Of a stretch of DNA of 54,141 bases, positions 38,745-50,503 are shown piece after piece (the stretch's first letter is position 1; every line of letters begins with the position of its first letter). The stretch comes from Russula earlei (lineage: Eukaryota; Basidiomycota; Agaricomycetes; Russulales; Russulaceae): contig JAGFNK010000359.1 in NCBI GenBank assembly GCA_025769875.1, positions 1 to 54,141 on the forward strand. The letters run 5' to 3'. Position numbers and translations under genes: made by a program. The notes beneath the pieces were generated by a model. It was not told the origin of the DNA, searched no databases, and saw only the letters and a program-made list of their open reading frames with translations.

Positions 38745-40350
38745 TGTCAATCTGGTGCGTGGAGTAGGTGGGCTGGGCAAAGTTACAGTGGGAGGGAGGA
38801 TTAAGGATCGAAGCCTACTCCATCGATTGGTCTTTCTTTTATTTGGGCAGGACAGGGGCAATTTGTCAGGGACAAAGACGACATCTAATTAGGCTAGCAG
38901 TAATGAGCACGACGCATGGACGGAGCTAATAGGCGACGAAGAGTTTTATTTACGAGGTGTAATCAGACTAGAGGCGAGCCATCGTTGTGAACTCCCGGCA
39001 GTGCAATTATTCTGGCACATATCCATCAAGTATCTTACATCCAACCCTCTCATAGTTCCGCTTAATCCTTTTTCCTTTGTTCTATATGTGCATTCAGCGG
39101 GGTGTATCGCGATGGATGATGAGCAAAAGTAGAGTATCTCCCTCGTGAGATTAGCGGCCGCTGCGAATGGCAGCCCTTATTCTGTGGTGGGAGACACTCA
39201 CTAGGTCGTAAGATCTATCCTTCCGACGCACATGGCTAGCCAAGACCAATGTCAAAGGATGTATCCTTCTCTTGTTTCACTCGTGTGATTATGATTATAT
39301 GTCGATTTACGAAACACGAACGACGCGTTGTCATATGTCAAGCGTTGGCGTTGTGAGTATCCAATGCTTAAGAAGGAAGGAACTTGCGCGTACCGAAATT
39401 CCTTTATGCTCCCGCGTGGGGTCCGGCGTGGAACTCGACTTCGCCACCCCCCTTCCCCCACGGCCCTTTCTCTCTCGCGCGTGGAAAATCTCGCGTGGGA
39501 GCGAACGACTCGCGGGAGGAGTTTGATTCTGCGTTCTTGCGCGGCTCATAGGTTTCCCCGCGGCCCGCGCCCGCTACGCTCCGTGGTGCATGCCATGAGC
39601 TATGCTTTCGCCATCGCTGGTGGATCGTGTGGAATGACGATAAAAAGAGGTCGCATTCTGGCCCGGGGGGGGGGGGCCTAAAGAGAAACAACGCCCCCCC
39701 CACATGGTCGGGCCCGATACTTTTGATCCCATCCCATGCCGACTTGGAGACGCGTCAATCGAATTGACGGAATCGCGTGACCGCTGGCATGTACAGTATG
39801 TTGAGAAATGGTGACGACTTGCCATACCGGGACTGTTACTTCAAGAGCTTGGGATGATCTGGCTTGCCCAGGAGTAGACTCCGCTGGCGCGACAACGCGG
39901 CATTGTCATCTCGCTTCGCAACCGGTGCACCATAGTCCTCCGGGCATGACTCACGACTTCCCGAGAGGTACTTAACCTCGGTTCGAGCCCGTACCTTTTT
40001 TCATAGTGTACGTGGCATCTGCATCAATGGAACCAACGTGGCCAGGCTCCGCATAGATCCAACCGGGTAGGTACGACGCAGTATCGGAGAGCACTGACAG
40101 ATCACGGAGAGACCCATCAATTGGGGGACGTGCATGTATCGAAGAGGGGTTCGTCTCCGTGAAAGATCACAGTCGTGACTGCGACGCAGGACAAGTTGTC
40201 AAATCTTCTAGTAAGAAATCCGCTACATTTTAATTACTTTCTGTTCTGCTTTGACAATTGCCGTCGTACCCAATCTACTGAGGAAAATAGATGGATCCCC
40301 TCCTCCTTCCGCAGTGATGCTTTTCGTCTATCCGAGTGAGGCAGCTGCGC
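38745..40350. other. Intergenic between SDR2 and SDR3, 1.6 kb
   Basis: No gene supported. Contains a G12 run (39665-39676) and, at 39980-39990, GGTTCGAGCCC followed by a T run, which resembles a Pol III B box plus terminator, but no cloverleaf could be drawn. The part near 38745-38870 is probably the SDR2 promoter. Confidence 0.45.
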
Positions 40351-41779
40351 TCAATCGAAAAAGAAACCACCGTTGATGGAAACCTGCTGTAATGTCAGAG
40401 ATACATCGATGCGAGGATGAGGAATTTAGGCGTACAGATTGGCCTTCACGACGAAGCATGGTGAATAGCTATGACGGGACAAGAGGAGCCTAACGTACCA
40501 GTTATGAAACCAGAAATGTCGGAGGCTAGATAGGACACCAGGCCCGCAATTTCCTCTGGAGTTCCGGGACGGGAAATCGGTGTGCTCGCAGCGATCTACG
40601 GTCAAGTTCTCTCTCAGGTCCACTTCGCTAAAGAGATGGGGACGATGCGCACGGCAGTGCTCCCGGCCTTCGGGTTGGAATCGGGGTTGGGACCGGCCAT
40701 GGCAATGTCCAATTCTGTGACTGAGGGAGAAAGTTTACCCCATTTCCAGAAGTGTTAAAGAAGAGGAGGAAGGACTGACGCATGCGGGTGTCTATCAGGC
40801 CTGGGGCATACGCGTTCACGGTAATGCCGTATTTGCCAAATTCTTGAGCTACAGGGAGGTCCATTAACGAACACGGAGGAGAGCTCAATGTGAAAAAGTC
40901 ATACCGGCTGCCTGTGTCAAACCGCGAATGGCAAACTTGCTTGCGCAATACGCAGAAACGATGCCGGAGCCTACACCCCCCCGTCACGACGTGAGCAACG
41001 ACCATCGCAAAACACGAGATCAGAAGGGGCGACCTTGTTTGCCCACGACCGAGGCTGCGCCTAAGCGTCTCTGGTCAGCACGGCGAATCCGAATCAGAGG
41101 AAGAGGGGGCTGGGGAAGTGCGGAGAACAGGAGATCCCAGCGCACCGATGATGCGACCGCCGCGACCTTGCGCTATCATCTGCTTCGCTGCGTACTTGTA
41201 GCACAGCATCGTGCCGCGGGCGTTGATGGCCATCACGCGGTCAAAGGTTTCGACGGTCACTGCGAGCGGTAGCGGGGTGGCAGTAGGTGTGCCAAACGAA
41301 CGACGGACCCAAATCACTCAATCAGGAGCCGTCGGGTCGGGCGCGCGCGCGACTCACTTTCCATGAACGAATGATAGATGACGATTCCCGCATTCGCGAC
41401 CATCTGCAAAGGGACGCCCGCCCTTTCGTGTCAGCACGTTCTGCCGTTGCCCCTTATGCTCGCTCGCATGCGTTGAAAAAAGAAAAAAAAAAAAAAAAGG
41501 GGGGGGGGGGAAACTCACGACGTCGAGACTTCCCAGCCTTTGGACGACTTGCTCGATCGTTTTCACGACTTCCTCCTCCAGGGACACGTCCGCGGGTACC
41601 GCGAACGAACGCCGTCCCCTCTTCTCGATCTCTCGCGCGAGCTCGTCCAGCTGAGGGCTGTTCGGCAGGTCGTTGACAGCTACATCGAAGCCATCCTCGG
41701 CGAGGCGAAGAGCGACCGCGCGACCGATGCCGCGAGCCGCGCCCGTCACGAGTGCCACTTTGGTCGTCGCTGAGACCAT
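40351..41779 (-). CDS. SDR paralog 3, contains an 8-nt microexon
   Basis: Closest to paralog 2. Starts [78 protein letters not shown], catalytic YCASKF (in [18 protein letters not shown]), [21 protein letters not shown], and [16 protein letters not shown]. At the end, FITG stops at 40499, intron 40498-40444 (55 nt), microexon 40443-40436 (G-Q-S), intron 40435-40384 (52 nt), last exon [10 protein letters not shown], stop TGA 40353-40351. The last acceptor is a tandem NAGNAG (ACAGCAG); use of the first AG would add one Gln. The intron after LGSLDV holds a C12T16 run (41510-41483, coding strand). Confidence 0.87.
40436..40443 (-). other. 8-nt microexon of SDR paralog 3
   Basis: Minus-strand GCCAATCT, preceded by GTGAAG (acceptor AAG) and followed by GTACGC (donor). 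Same length, phase and codon position as in paralog 2; it gives Gly-Gln-Ser in ITGQSVSINGG. Confidence 0.82.
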
Positions 41780-42158
41780 GATTCAAGTCAGGTGGGAGGG
41801 CAGTGAGTAAAAGATTCGGTGGTGAGCGATAGACGGTTCGAGACTGGTTGCTTTTATACACATTGTAAGTTGACTAGCTCCCTAAGGGAAACGGTGCGTA
41901 ACAGGAAAGGGCTGGTGAGCTGGTAAAGGATGGTCGCTTTGACTCGAGGATTACATTGCTCGCATGCTCTCTGCCTTATCGGGACCAAGACTGAGGTCAT
42001 GTTCGGGAAAGACGCCGAGGAGGTTTGTTGAGATCATATCAAACATACAACTGCGATCGTCGGATCAACAAAACGTGGGTATTAATCAGAACATTCTTAG
42101 TACAACACACAGCAGTGATCCAAGAGGACCAGATCGCGCCTGATACAATCACGTCTAT
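41780..42158. other. Intergenic, SDR3 promoter and F-box 3' flank
   Basis: 379 bp. A minus-strand TATAAA-like stretch (TGTGTATAAAAG) lies ~75 nt upstream of the SDR3 ATG, at about 41852-41863. Otherwise nothing recognised. Confidence 0.45.
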
Positions 42159-45100
42159 CTATAGGATGAGTCTCTCCTTATGGCTTACTGCCCTTAACCA
42201 TATCTCCCCCGGACGGCTGCAAGGACACGCGCTCAGTAGACATTCACGTTTAAAGATGCCATACTAACCTGCGCTCCCGAAGCACGCGCCACACCATCCG
42301 CTCCCTCTCCCCCGGCGCAGGAGCAATGTCACCCGCTCGGGGTTGGTATTGACCACGACAACGAGCGTGAAGATCCGAAAGCCCCTCGTTAGTGCCCTCG
42401 GCTTCGATGACGACGGTTCCGCGCCAGCTGGGGTCTACAACACGTCGCTCTCGATTGGGGAGAGTAATCACAGGGGCACTACCGGGGGGTGCATGTATTG
42501 TGAATGAAGAACGATGGACCCATCGGACCACGGTATGATAAGTGCCCTGTGGACTGCGATGCGAACTACTCGTTGGCAAAGGTTCATGGAGCTCGATAGG
42601 GGTCACTCACGTTTCTGTTCGCACACGATCCTGTAACAATTGCAAATTCGTGATGATTTCCTCTCCCCAGAACCGGATATCAAGATGAGCGATAGGATTA
42701 CGATCTCCAGCCACCCGAATAACACGATGAAAGTAGGATGGCGGGAATGCAAGGGCGAGAACCGAGGGCGGCACGTCGCCGATGTGGGAAAAGGTGTAGT
42801 CAAGGTCCTATATAGCGTTGTCTGGGCATGAAAGAGCAGCAATACATCAAAACACAAGACGCACGATGAGGTATCTCCCGTCCCAAACAAGTCGTCCGAC
42901 GTTACCTTCATCGCCAAGCGCGATGTCCCATATGACGTCGCCAACACGAAGCAGCGGCAAAATACCAGCTTTGCGCAATTCCGTCTCGCATTCGAGCACA
43001 CTCGCGTCAGATAGCCAATCTCCCTCCGGGGATGGTACGAACACGCGAAGCAAGGGCGCACGTCGTAAGCGAAACAATGGTGACCTAAATCCGCCGGACG
43101 GGGGGCTAGTTCCGAGAGGAAGGTGCGCTTGCGAACTCGCGGCCTGAGACCAAGCCGAATTCGTCGGAGATGGGGCACGACTCGACTGTCGCGACACAGA
43201 ACGATGCTTTCCGCCCTGACCTTGTGCAGCACCTGCGCTCCACGACAGTGGAGGCCCGTTGTGTTGTCGTTGAGACTGCGACTGCCCATTGCTCTGTCTC
43301 CGCCGGAGAGCAGCAACCTGTTCCACATCGGCCTCAGCCTGCGCGCGGAGGCGAATGACTATTCGATTGAAGGCTCGTGTCTCCTTCTTCATTCTATTGA
43401 CAAGCCGAGCATTGTCCTCCGAGGGAGGTGAGATGAGTGTCGAGAAGGCAAACTGCGCGTAGACATGCACGGGCACACTCACGCCGCGCATGTACGCATG
43501 CATCTCCGCGAGGGTAATGCGTATTGATTCACGACTCGGCCATGACCACCGTGCGTAGCCCACGGTACCTAGATAGCGCTCTAGGGCAACATCGGAGAGC
43601 GCAGGGTCAGTGTCGAGAGCCTGTCGTATTTCCTTACTCACGCCACCCCAGAGGATGAGCCATTCATAAAACGAGAGGTATGCTAAAATCTCTGTCAATA
43701 ATTCCGGTATTTGCAAATGCCGGAGAAGAGGATAGAATGTCGGTTTTGTTTCCTCTGCGAGTTCAGCAATGTCGGCTGGCACGGACGTCTCCAACCATGT
43801 ACCGCGTCGACGTGCGCGAGCACGGGAGTACTCCTCAGGAGAGCACGGGGCGGGCAATGATCGTGGACGGGGTCGAGCAACGAGCCTGGCATCTCGTAAA
43901 TCAGCACCTACGGAGGGTTTAAGCGCCAAAGGGCTATCGTCCTCCAACGGCTGTTGCGTATCATTCTGTGGGCACTGAGGATCAGAGGCAACAAGCTCAA
44001 CAGAGTCATCTTCTAGGAGGTCCGAGGGATTGACAACGCTGTCATAAGAACCATCTTGTAGTTGGCCAACTGCTGCAGGTGCTTGCAAGGAGTCACCATC
44101 ACCTGAGCTGGTAGCACCGTTAGGGGACTCTTGTACGGAAAGGTCATCGAGCAGACGGGTGTCCTGGACGTCCTCCCGACTATCTCTTACATCGGGTGAA
44201 GATAGGTCATCTTCGTACAACTGTGGCTCTGAAGAAACAAGGATTGCCCAGCTTTTGCGTAGATCGGGACGAGTTTCAATTTCAACGTCATCGGTTGACG
44301 TCGGTGGCAGAGGCTGGGAAGAGGAGGATTGGCGTTTCATATGATGCGACCAGTTACTTCGCGCATCACGTAAGGGTGACTTTAAGGGGGGTGTGGGCGG
44401 TGTTGGCGGTAAAATATCTTGTTCGGGTACTGGTGGCGGAGAAGACGGCACGAGCGGATCACCATCTAGGCGGGCTTGCGATGACGAGTGCGCATCCTCT
44501 CGTTCGGGTGAAGGGTATGATGAGAGACCAATCGATGAGGTAGGCTCCTTGGGCGGACGATTCCCGTGACTTGACTTCCTTGAATGCTCGATAAATGACC
44601 GCTTTTGATCTTCGAGGGATGTCTGAGGGGCATGCATTCTGGCTGCAAAACTTCTACTTAGTGTGCGCATGGCAGGGTGGGCCTTGGGCGGTGGCTCGTC
44701 CCCATAAGAAGCAGCTGCCTCAAAGGTCTTAACCTGTTCATGGTTATGTGGCAGGGGATGTGAGAATGAGCGATGTGACGCAAAATGGGAGCCTTGTGCT
44801 GGGGTCTCCGTGATAGTTGTGCTCGGTAAAGGTTTTGCGAGACCCTGTAGCTGCTGGTGCCCCCTCTGTCCAACATCGTGGGAACTTTTTCGTTGGTTGA
44901 TGTGACGAGAATCAGAATCTTGAGCTGTGAAAATGAGCGGCCCACGTTGCGTTGGCTCAGGTGCAGGTTTCGGCTCAGAATTTCGTGTGGAGAAAATGCG
45001 TGGCTGTCCCGGCGTCAGGGTGGTGGCGAGACGTGTAGTGTTCGCGTGCTTCACCGAGGACTGGAACGGAGTGTCGATGACCGGTGCTGACGTGGATTTA

Positions 45101-46631
45101 GTGACGAGTGTCTCCGAGACAGACGGATGTGGTGGCGCGGCTGTAGTGCGTAGTGAGGGACCTCCCGTCAGTTGTTGCGACAACTTGGGATCAAAAGTTT
45201 CTCGTGAGGTTTGGCCGTTCGGGCCGTTCGGTATCACCCCTGAAGGTAACTTATTACTATGGCCATTTGATTGCAGAGTCCACGCGACCCCCTGATGGTA
45301 TGAAGCTGAATTGCCTTGTAGTTGTACAATATCGCGCGATGCCTGCGGTGATTAAGAGGGCAAGAAAGGCATTAACAATAAGGAAAGCGCGTTTTGAGGT
45401 GCCGATGCCGTAAGGCGTCATGAAAGTTGATGTGATAAACTTACCTGGTTCGGGGGCTGGGGAGTCTCCGCCGCCAAGAAGCGGTCGTTGGGCTTGTGTG
45501 GCTCCGGCTGAAAGAGCATGCAGTTATTAACACAGCGGTGAGCGGGGACAAAGGACGACGAGCGATATGCGTGTCGAGGCACTATCATGCATGTGGCCTA
45601 ACATTCTCAAGCCGGTGTCTTCCATGGAAGATCAAGGCGGACATGATTCACGGACACAAATACATACCTCTTTGGAGTCGGACTTGGTGGTATGGTAAAG
45701 GGCTTCACTCGTGCGAGGAAGATTTCCCGAGGATCGACTGATGGGCTGTCGGGGTTTCTCGTATAAGGATGAAGGTATGGCGGAAATTCCGGTCTCCGTA
45801 GCGTTTGACTTTACAACAGAAAGGAAGGTTGATGGAGGTGGCTGATTTACAGTAGTAGGTGTCACTTCTCGAGAGTAAGAAGTCGGCGGGGGCGATGCGG
45901 GCGGTGAAGGGAGGACGTCATGGAGATATCGTACACTCTCGGCGGGAGGGGCACGGTGAGTTTTCGAGGTAGCGAGTTGCTCGGGCGAGAGCGCTGATCG
46001 TCGAAAGTACGTCAGTAAAGGGGTATGCAACATCATGATCATCAAACCAATGGGATATAGCAAATGGATTGCCCGTAAGGGCAGAGACAAGATGCCGGCC
46101 ATGCACAGATCGTTACATGTTCTCGAGGCGTCATATGGCGTTCGGGGGCGACTTGATGAAGCACGGACAACGTCTGCGCACGTTGGTAGAAGGAAAGCGT
46201 GACTTACGAGTTCTTCGAACCGCAGTGGGTAGCTTGGCGGCTTGAATCAGGTTAACACGAGTGTCCTGATATGGCCTATCCAGAGATGACTGGGCCTCGC
46301 GTGTGTGGGGGAGGGAATTGTAGAGAGACTGTGGAACCAGAGGGGTCTCCTGAGGGCCATTGCTGGCCCTATGTCGCGGAGTCGCTTCTTCGCGTGTTTT
46401 CCGATGGTCGACGGCTGCAGGATTTGGACGACTGTACTGACCAAGGGGCATGGGCCCCGATACGATGGGGCGAATCTTTTCCGGGGCCTGGGCCTCCTGC
46501 TTGAAGCTGGCAAAACGAGCATATAGAGGTGTCTCGATCGGTGCGGGTGGTCGGGTATGTTGGATAGGAGGATGGGGTGGAGGATCTGGGAGGTTGTCGG
46601 ATAGATTCTTTCTTCGCAATATGGACTTCAT
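42159..46631 (-). CDS. Long disordered F-box protein
   Basis: Probable SCF adaptor with an unusual layout. The start MKSILRRKNLSDNLPDPP lies at 46631. Upstream exons give Pro/Ser-rich disorder (VLPSPPASPPPTSYS). The main exon (about 45237-42847) opens with ~500 disordered residues. The F-box follows, LQIPELLTEILAYLSFYEWLILWGGVSKEIR, here split as LQIPELLTEILAYLS plus FYEWLILWGGVSKEIR. After it come a helical part (YARWSWPSRESIRITLAEM), another basic Gln/Ser-rich linker, and VFVPSPEGDWLSDASV with RVGDVIWDIALGDEGN. Shorter final exons (LDYTFSHIGDVPPSVLALAF, RVVDPSWRGTVVIEAEGTNEG) end via a GTTAGT...TGCAG intron in RPGEIWLRAVSHKERLIL, stop TAG 42161-42159. No propeller or LRR was seen, so the target-binding part is undefined. 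N-terminal exon junctions (45.2-45.7 kb) are not fixed to the base. Confidence 0.75.
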
Positions 46632-47687
46632 TAGTAGAACATAATGGCGCGAGACAGAGAGGGTATAAAAGAATGTGCGCAAGCCGTGAGATCCAAGCAG
46701 CTTTCGTTCGGCCACTTTGAGTATGCGCGCCGCGGCCCTGTCAACTCGGCTGAGATGCCGGGCAGGGCGATAACGTCAGCAAAAGCCCAAGACGAGACCA
46801 CCGACCGTAACTGCGGCGGAGGCGATGCGCAGAGAATGTGTTTAACAACATTGTATTTTGGCATCTACGCGAGCGGATCTCGGACGCCCGCTTTCAGGGC
46901 GCAGATCCGACGTCGGTCACCGCGAACACATATTCGTTGCTGTCGGTTCGGGTTTGAACAGCCGTCCTTGCACGTCGGTTGTCTCGCTGAGTTTACGGGA
47001 AGCGCGACGCTCGCTCCAAGACAAGTCGCGTAAAACAGCAGAAGGTAATCATGATGGTAACAATCGCTTGGGAGACGGAAGCAATCGAACGACGGCGTGG
47101 CGGAGTAGAGTGCCCGCTCAAATGGTCCGGACGGCATCATGATCATGATGCACTACTTACAAATAGGTCACAGCAGTTATTCTCGCCTCTGAGATAATCG
47201 GCGTTGCACCAGGCTGGTCGTTCCCACGTCACCCGTTGGTGAGCTCAGAGCAAGTGGAAGCTATCGGTTCTTGGTGGATATCACCGGACAGCTGCAGTTA
47301 TGGAAGACCATCGACCTCCCTTCCCAACGTCCCCGGCATTTCACACCCATCAGTCATGAAACTCAACCCGGATGGTCTCGTCCCTCGTTACGCACGACCG
47401 ATCACCTCGTGTATGAAAGCACTGAATGCTCGCGACGAACGCCCGACTTGGTTCACACGCACCTCTCGAGCCACTGCAGGGTTGCGTCAAAGACAAGCTG
47501 AGGTGTGGAAGCTCAGTGCCAGACAAATAAAAGATGCGTCATGTCGGCCAGAGTGTCCTGTGGGATCAATGTGCATGCGATGTGGTACCCAAAGCGGTGA
47601 TAAACCTATTTGAAACGAGGTCCTTGGACGAAAATAGAACGAAACTGGCCAGAACAGAGCCCGATAATGACACTCTCAGTGCTGTAC
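46632..47687. other. Intergenic, 1.06 kb
   Basis: Open frames on both strands up to ~130 codons overlap each other and show no domain. Probably the F-box gene promoter and the 3' flank of the oxidase gene. Confidence 0.5.
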
Positions 47688-49666
47688 TCAGCAATCCCAC
47701 CCGTACACAAATCCCTCAGACACATCGGCCTTATTCTCCCATTCCATTAGGCAGATGCTTGAGTTGAACTTCTCCCGCAACAACAAATCGACAACGTTGC
47801 GCGAGGCAAGCGTCTCTGTCTCCATGGCAGAGATAAACCTGAAGCGGGTCACGTTGACAAAAGAAAGAACATAACGGCGACCGCACATACGGCTCGAATG
47901 CATTCACATAGAAAAGGCCACTATCTAGTTTGATGGGTGGGAAGCTCGTAGTAGGGGGCAGCACAGGATATGAGTTCCACTTGAAGTTCCTCAGTCTGTA
48001 GGTAGGAGCTCGGAGAAAGTTCGTAGTGACGTACCTCTTTGCGAAGAACCCATCCGACTTGATTTTGAAATACGGAAGAAAGCCACTCATCCGAGATGCG
48101 CTCCATGGAAAATATCTTCACGACCCATTCGTCGGTCTCTTGCCTCTCGTGTGTCTCATTCTTGGCAAACTTCGTCTTCCCGTGATACGTCAGGGAGAGG
48201 AACTCTGAGGCATTGCCGCCCTCGCGAGCGCCATTGAAAGTTGTCAAAACTGTCGTTGGTGGCCTGGACCCTGGCTTGTAGCCAAAGTACACGGGATTTG
48301 GCGTCGCTGCAGCAGTTGTGAGAAGGGTGACGTGAAGATGGACGTAAGGTTGCGGTGGGATTAAAGTGGACAAATCGGCTGGTAGCGTGATATGCGACGT
48401 GTGATAAGGCGCGGCAATGACCACCGCTTCATAGTTGCGACGTTCTTTTTCGGTGACAACAGTCCAAGCGTGGTCTGAGAGCCGTTTTATGCCAATCACC
48501 TGGCACAACGTTATGAGGTTTGTTTCACATTAGACAGAAGAGGCGCCTTACCTCGGTGTTTAGGAAAACTTGTGCTCCAGATCGTTTCACAAACTGCTCG
48601 AAAATTTGCCAGTTTCCTCCCCTTACGCTGACACCACCGTCAGCCGCAAGAGAGCACATGGCTTCCAAGGCATGGATCCTATCGATATTCTGCATAGCAA
48701 AGATTCAGCCAAGAAAACTTGCGATAAACACAGCGTCCGCCAAACCTGAGCGTAGTTGACACGCGTTCCGGCTTCAATAATCTCGGTCGCATATTGTTCA
48801 GAGATGCCGCGACTTTGGAAGTATTCGGCTCCTGTCTGGGTAATGAACTCGGTCCAGTTTAAGGCATCATTGAGCGCCTCGATGGAGGCCCATTTTGGTG
48901 TGTCGGGGTCGTAAAGGGTGACATACTTGTCTAGCATGGCTCGAATGCTGTACCTCATATGATGAACGCACAAAAGTGTGTAAAGTACGGTCACTCACAG
49001 CTCTTGCGTTTTCGTTGGTGAGCGATAGCCATACCGCCACAGGAATTTGAGCTTGCTCAGCAGGGAGGCCAAGGTCCCCGATCCCTTTGCCTTTTCAACG
49101 AAAGACATCAAAACCGCTACGTAGCCATTTCACGTGGATTCGCACCGTGTACAAAACCTGTTCCCCATCCCAAATACCCAGGTCCCCGTCCTCGTCGTCG
49201 AATCCGTACAGTGAGAAGTTGAATTCTTTGACCGCCCGCTGTAGGTTTTTGTTGACGCCTACAAAGATGGACGCCCCGAGTTCCACGGGCTCGTATGCGG
49301 TGTCGTTGTACGGATGCGCCGTGGTGCTTCCTTCAAGGAGTTTAGCCCAGAGCCGAAAGGTTATTACCGCGAGTCGAGTGGCTTACGGCCTCCAATGTAG
49401 TCGCTGCGCTCATAGACGTCGACCGTGACATCAAGGTTGTAGCGCTCCTTCGCCTTGGATATCCAGAACGCCGCAGACGAGCCGCCAGCTCCTGCACCGA
49501 TGATCGCGATGCGGGGCGGTCGCGATGATGATATCACAACAGGGGGTGGTGGCGGATGCTCGGGCTTTGTCAACCGAAAGCGGTCGAGAATGTCAAGAGG
49601 AAGTTGAAATTGAAATGCACGAGAGAGAGAGCCGGCAATCAAGGCCGAGAGTATTATCTTGAGCAT
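47688..49666 (-). CDS. Prenylcysteine oxidase / lyase (FAD-dependent)
   Basis: Releases free cysteine and a prenyl aldehyde from prenylcysteine left after degradation of prenylated proteins; lysosome/vacuole or secretory pathway in characterised members. Starts MLKIILSALIAGSLSRAFQF, a signal peptide. The FAD site is IAIIGAGAGGSSAAFWI with VDVYERSDYIGGR. Further blocks: VELGASIFVGVNKNLQRA, FDDEDGDLGIWDGEQ, TLYDPDTPKWASIEALND, GISEQYATEIIEAGTRVNYAQ, AADGGVSVRGGNWQIFEQF, AVVIAAPYHTSHI, NPVYFGYKPGSRPPT, SGLFYVNAFEPYVSTMETET, ending with a polar tail (FVYGWDC, stop at 47688). These match the family in order. About seven short introns. Possible N-glycosylation sites (NAS, NET) agree with secretion. 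Confidence 0.9.
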
Positions 49667-50272
49667 GGTTTATGAGCAGCTATGGCCACAAAAAAATGTG
49701 CGTCGCAACTTCCGTACCACGTCGCAGTCGCGAGTCCTCAGTGGCTGCTGCTTGCGTTGCGTCGTGGGCACACGACATCTTCCCACACTAACGCAGCATG
49801 GATTTGATGTTTGGCCCCTTTTTCCTGAGCCATGCAGGACATGCATACACCATACATATCTCACACTGGTTGGGAAAACAACTTATGTGAATGACAAAAC
49901 TGTAACATTTTGAGTAGAAAAATTTAGGCCCATGCTACCAACCAAGAATTTCTGAACTTGAATCTGAATTTGGGATTTTCTGAGAGTGACTGGTGTGACC
50001 AGTGTGATATAAGTGACATGGCATATATGATAAACTAATAGGTTTTTTTTTTAATATGAGTTTTTATTCACTTGTGATTTGCATATTAATATATTTGTGT
50101 GTGATTGCATGTAATGTGATGTGTAAGCCCTTTGTCAGTACCTTTTTTACCTTCACTTCAGCATTGCCCATGCTTTCTTTCCCTGATCCTGATCATCACC
50201 TACCATGCAGACCTGCTTGTCAAGAAGCTCTGATTCCTCTGCAGAGGAAACCTAAGCAGATATCAAGGCAAG

Positions 50273-50503
50273 ATGGATGTGACTGAGGAGGAAGCCAAGG
50301 TCTTAAACTTTCTCTTGGAGCACAAGGACCAAATGACATCCAATGCTATGTTCAAGGATCAAGTCTTCAATGAGGCAGCCAGTCAACTTAGGTCCCTTTG
50401 TAAGATGGGTGGCTTCAAAACTCTGAGCTTGTGCAAGATAAAGTGGCAAAGGGTATGTGTTTCCTCTTTTCACTATACCTCAACACCGACACCATTCAAC
50501 TAG
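50273..50503 (+). pseudogene. Myb/SANT-like DNA-binding domain relic (transposon-associated)
   Basis: The frame starts MDVTEEEAKVLNFLLEHKD and continues FNEAASQLRSLCKMG to SLCKIKWQR. This matches the layout of the Myb/SANT-like domain seen in many Agaricomycete transposon-linked proteins (acidic start, FLxEHK helix, x-SCKxKW end). A donor GTATGT follows KWQR, but no convincing next exon is present and the surroundings are CpG-decayed. Best read as the first exon of a dead element. Confidence 0.5.

Noticed and set aside
39980..40001. Possible tRNA gene: B-box-like GGTTCGAGCCC plus T run
   Set aside because: The T-stem has only three pairs, no acceptor stem partner lies upstream and no A box is at the right distance.
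32098..41779. Secondary-metabolite biosynthetic cluster
   Set aside because: No polyketide synthase, peptide synthetase, terpene synthase, P450 or transporter is present; only reductases, and SDHB is housekeeping.
46644..47613. Several overlapping frames (up to 129 codons) between the F-box and oxidase genes
   Set aside because: No two can be joined into a sensible protein and none shows a motif.
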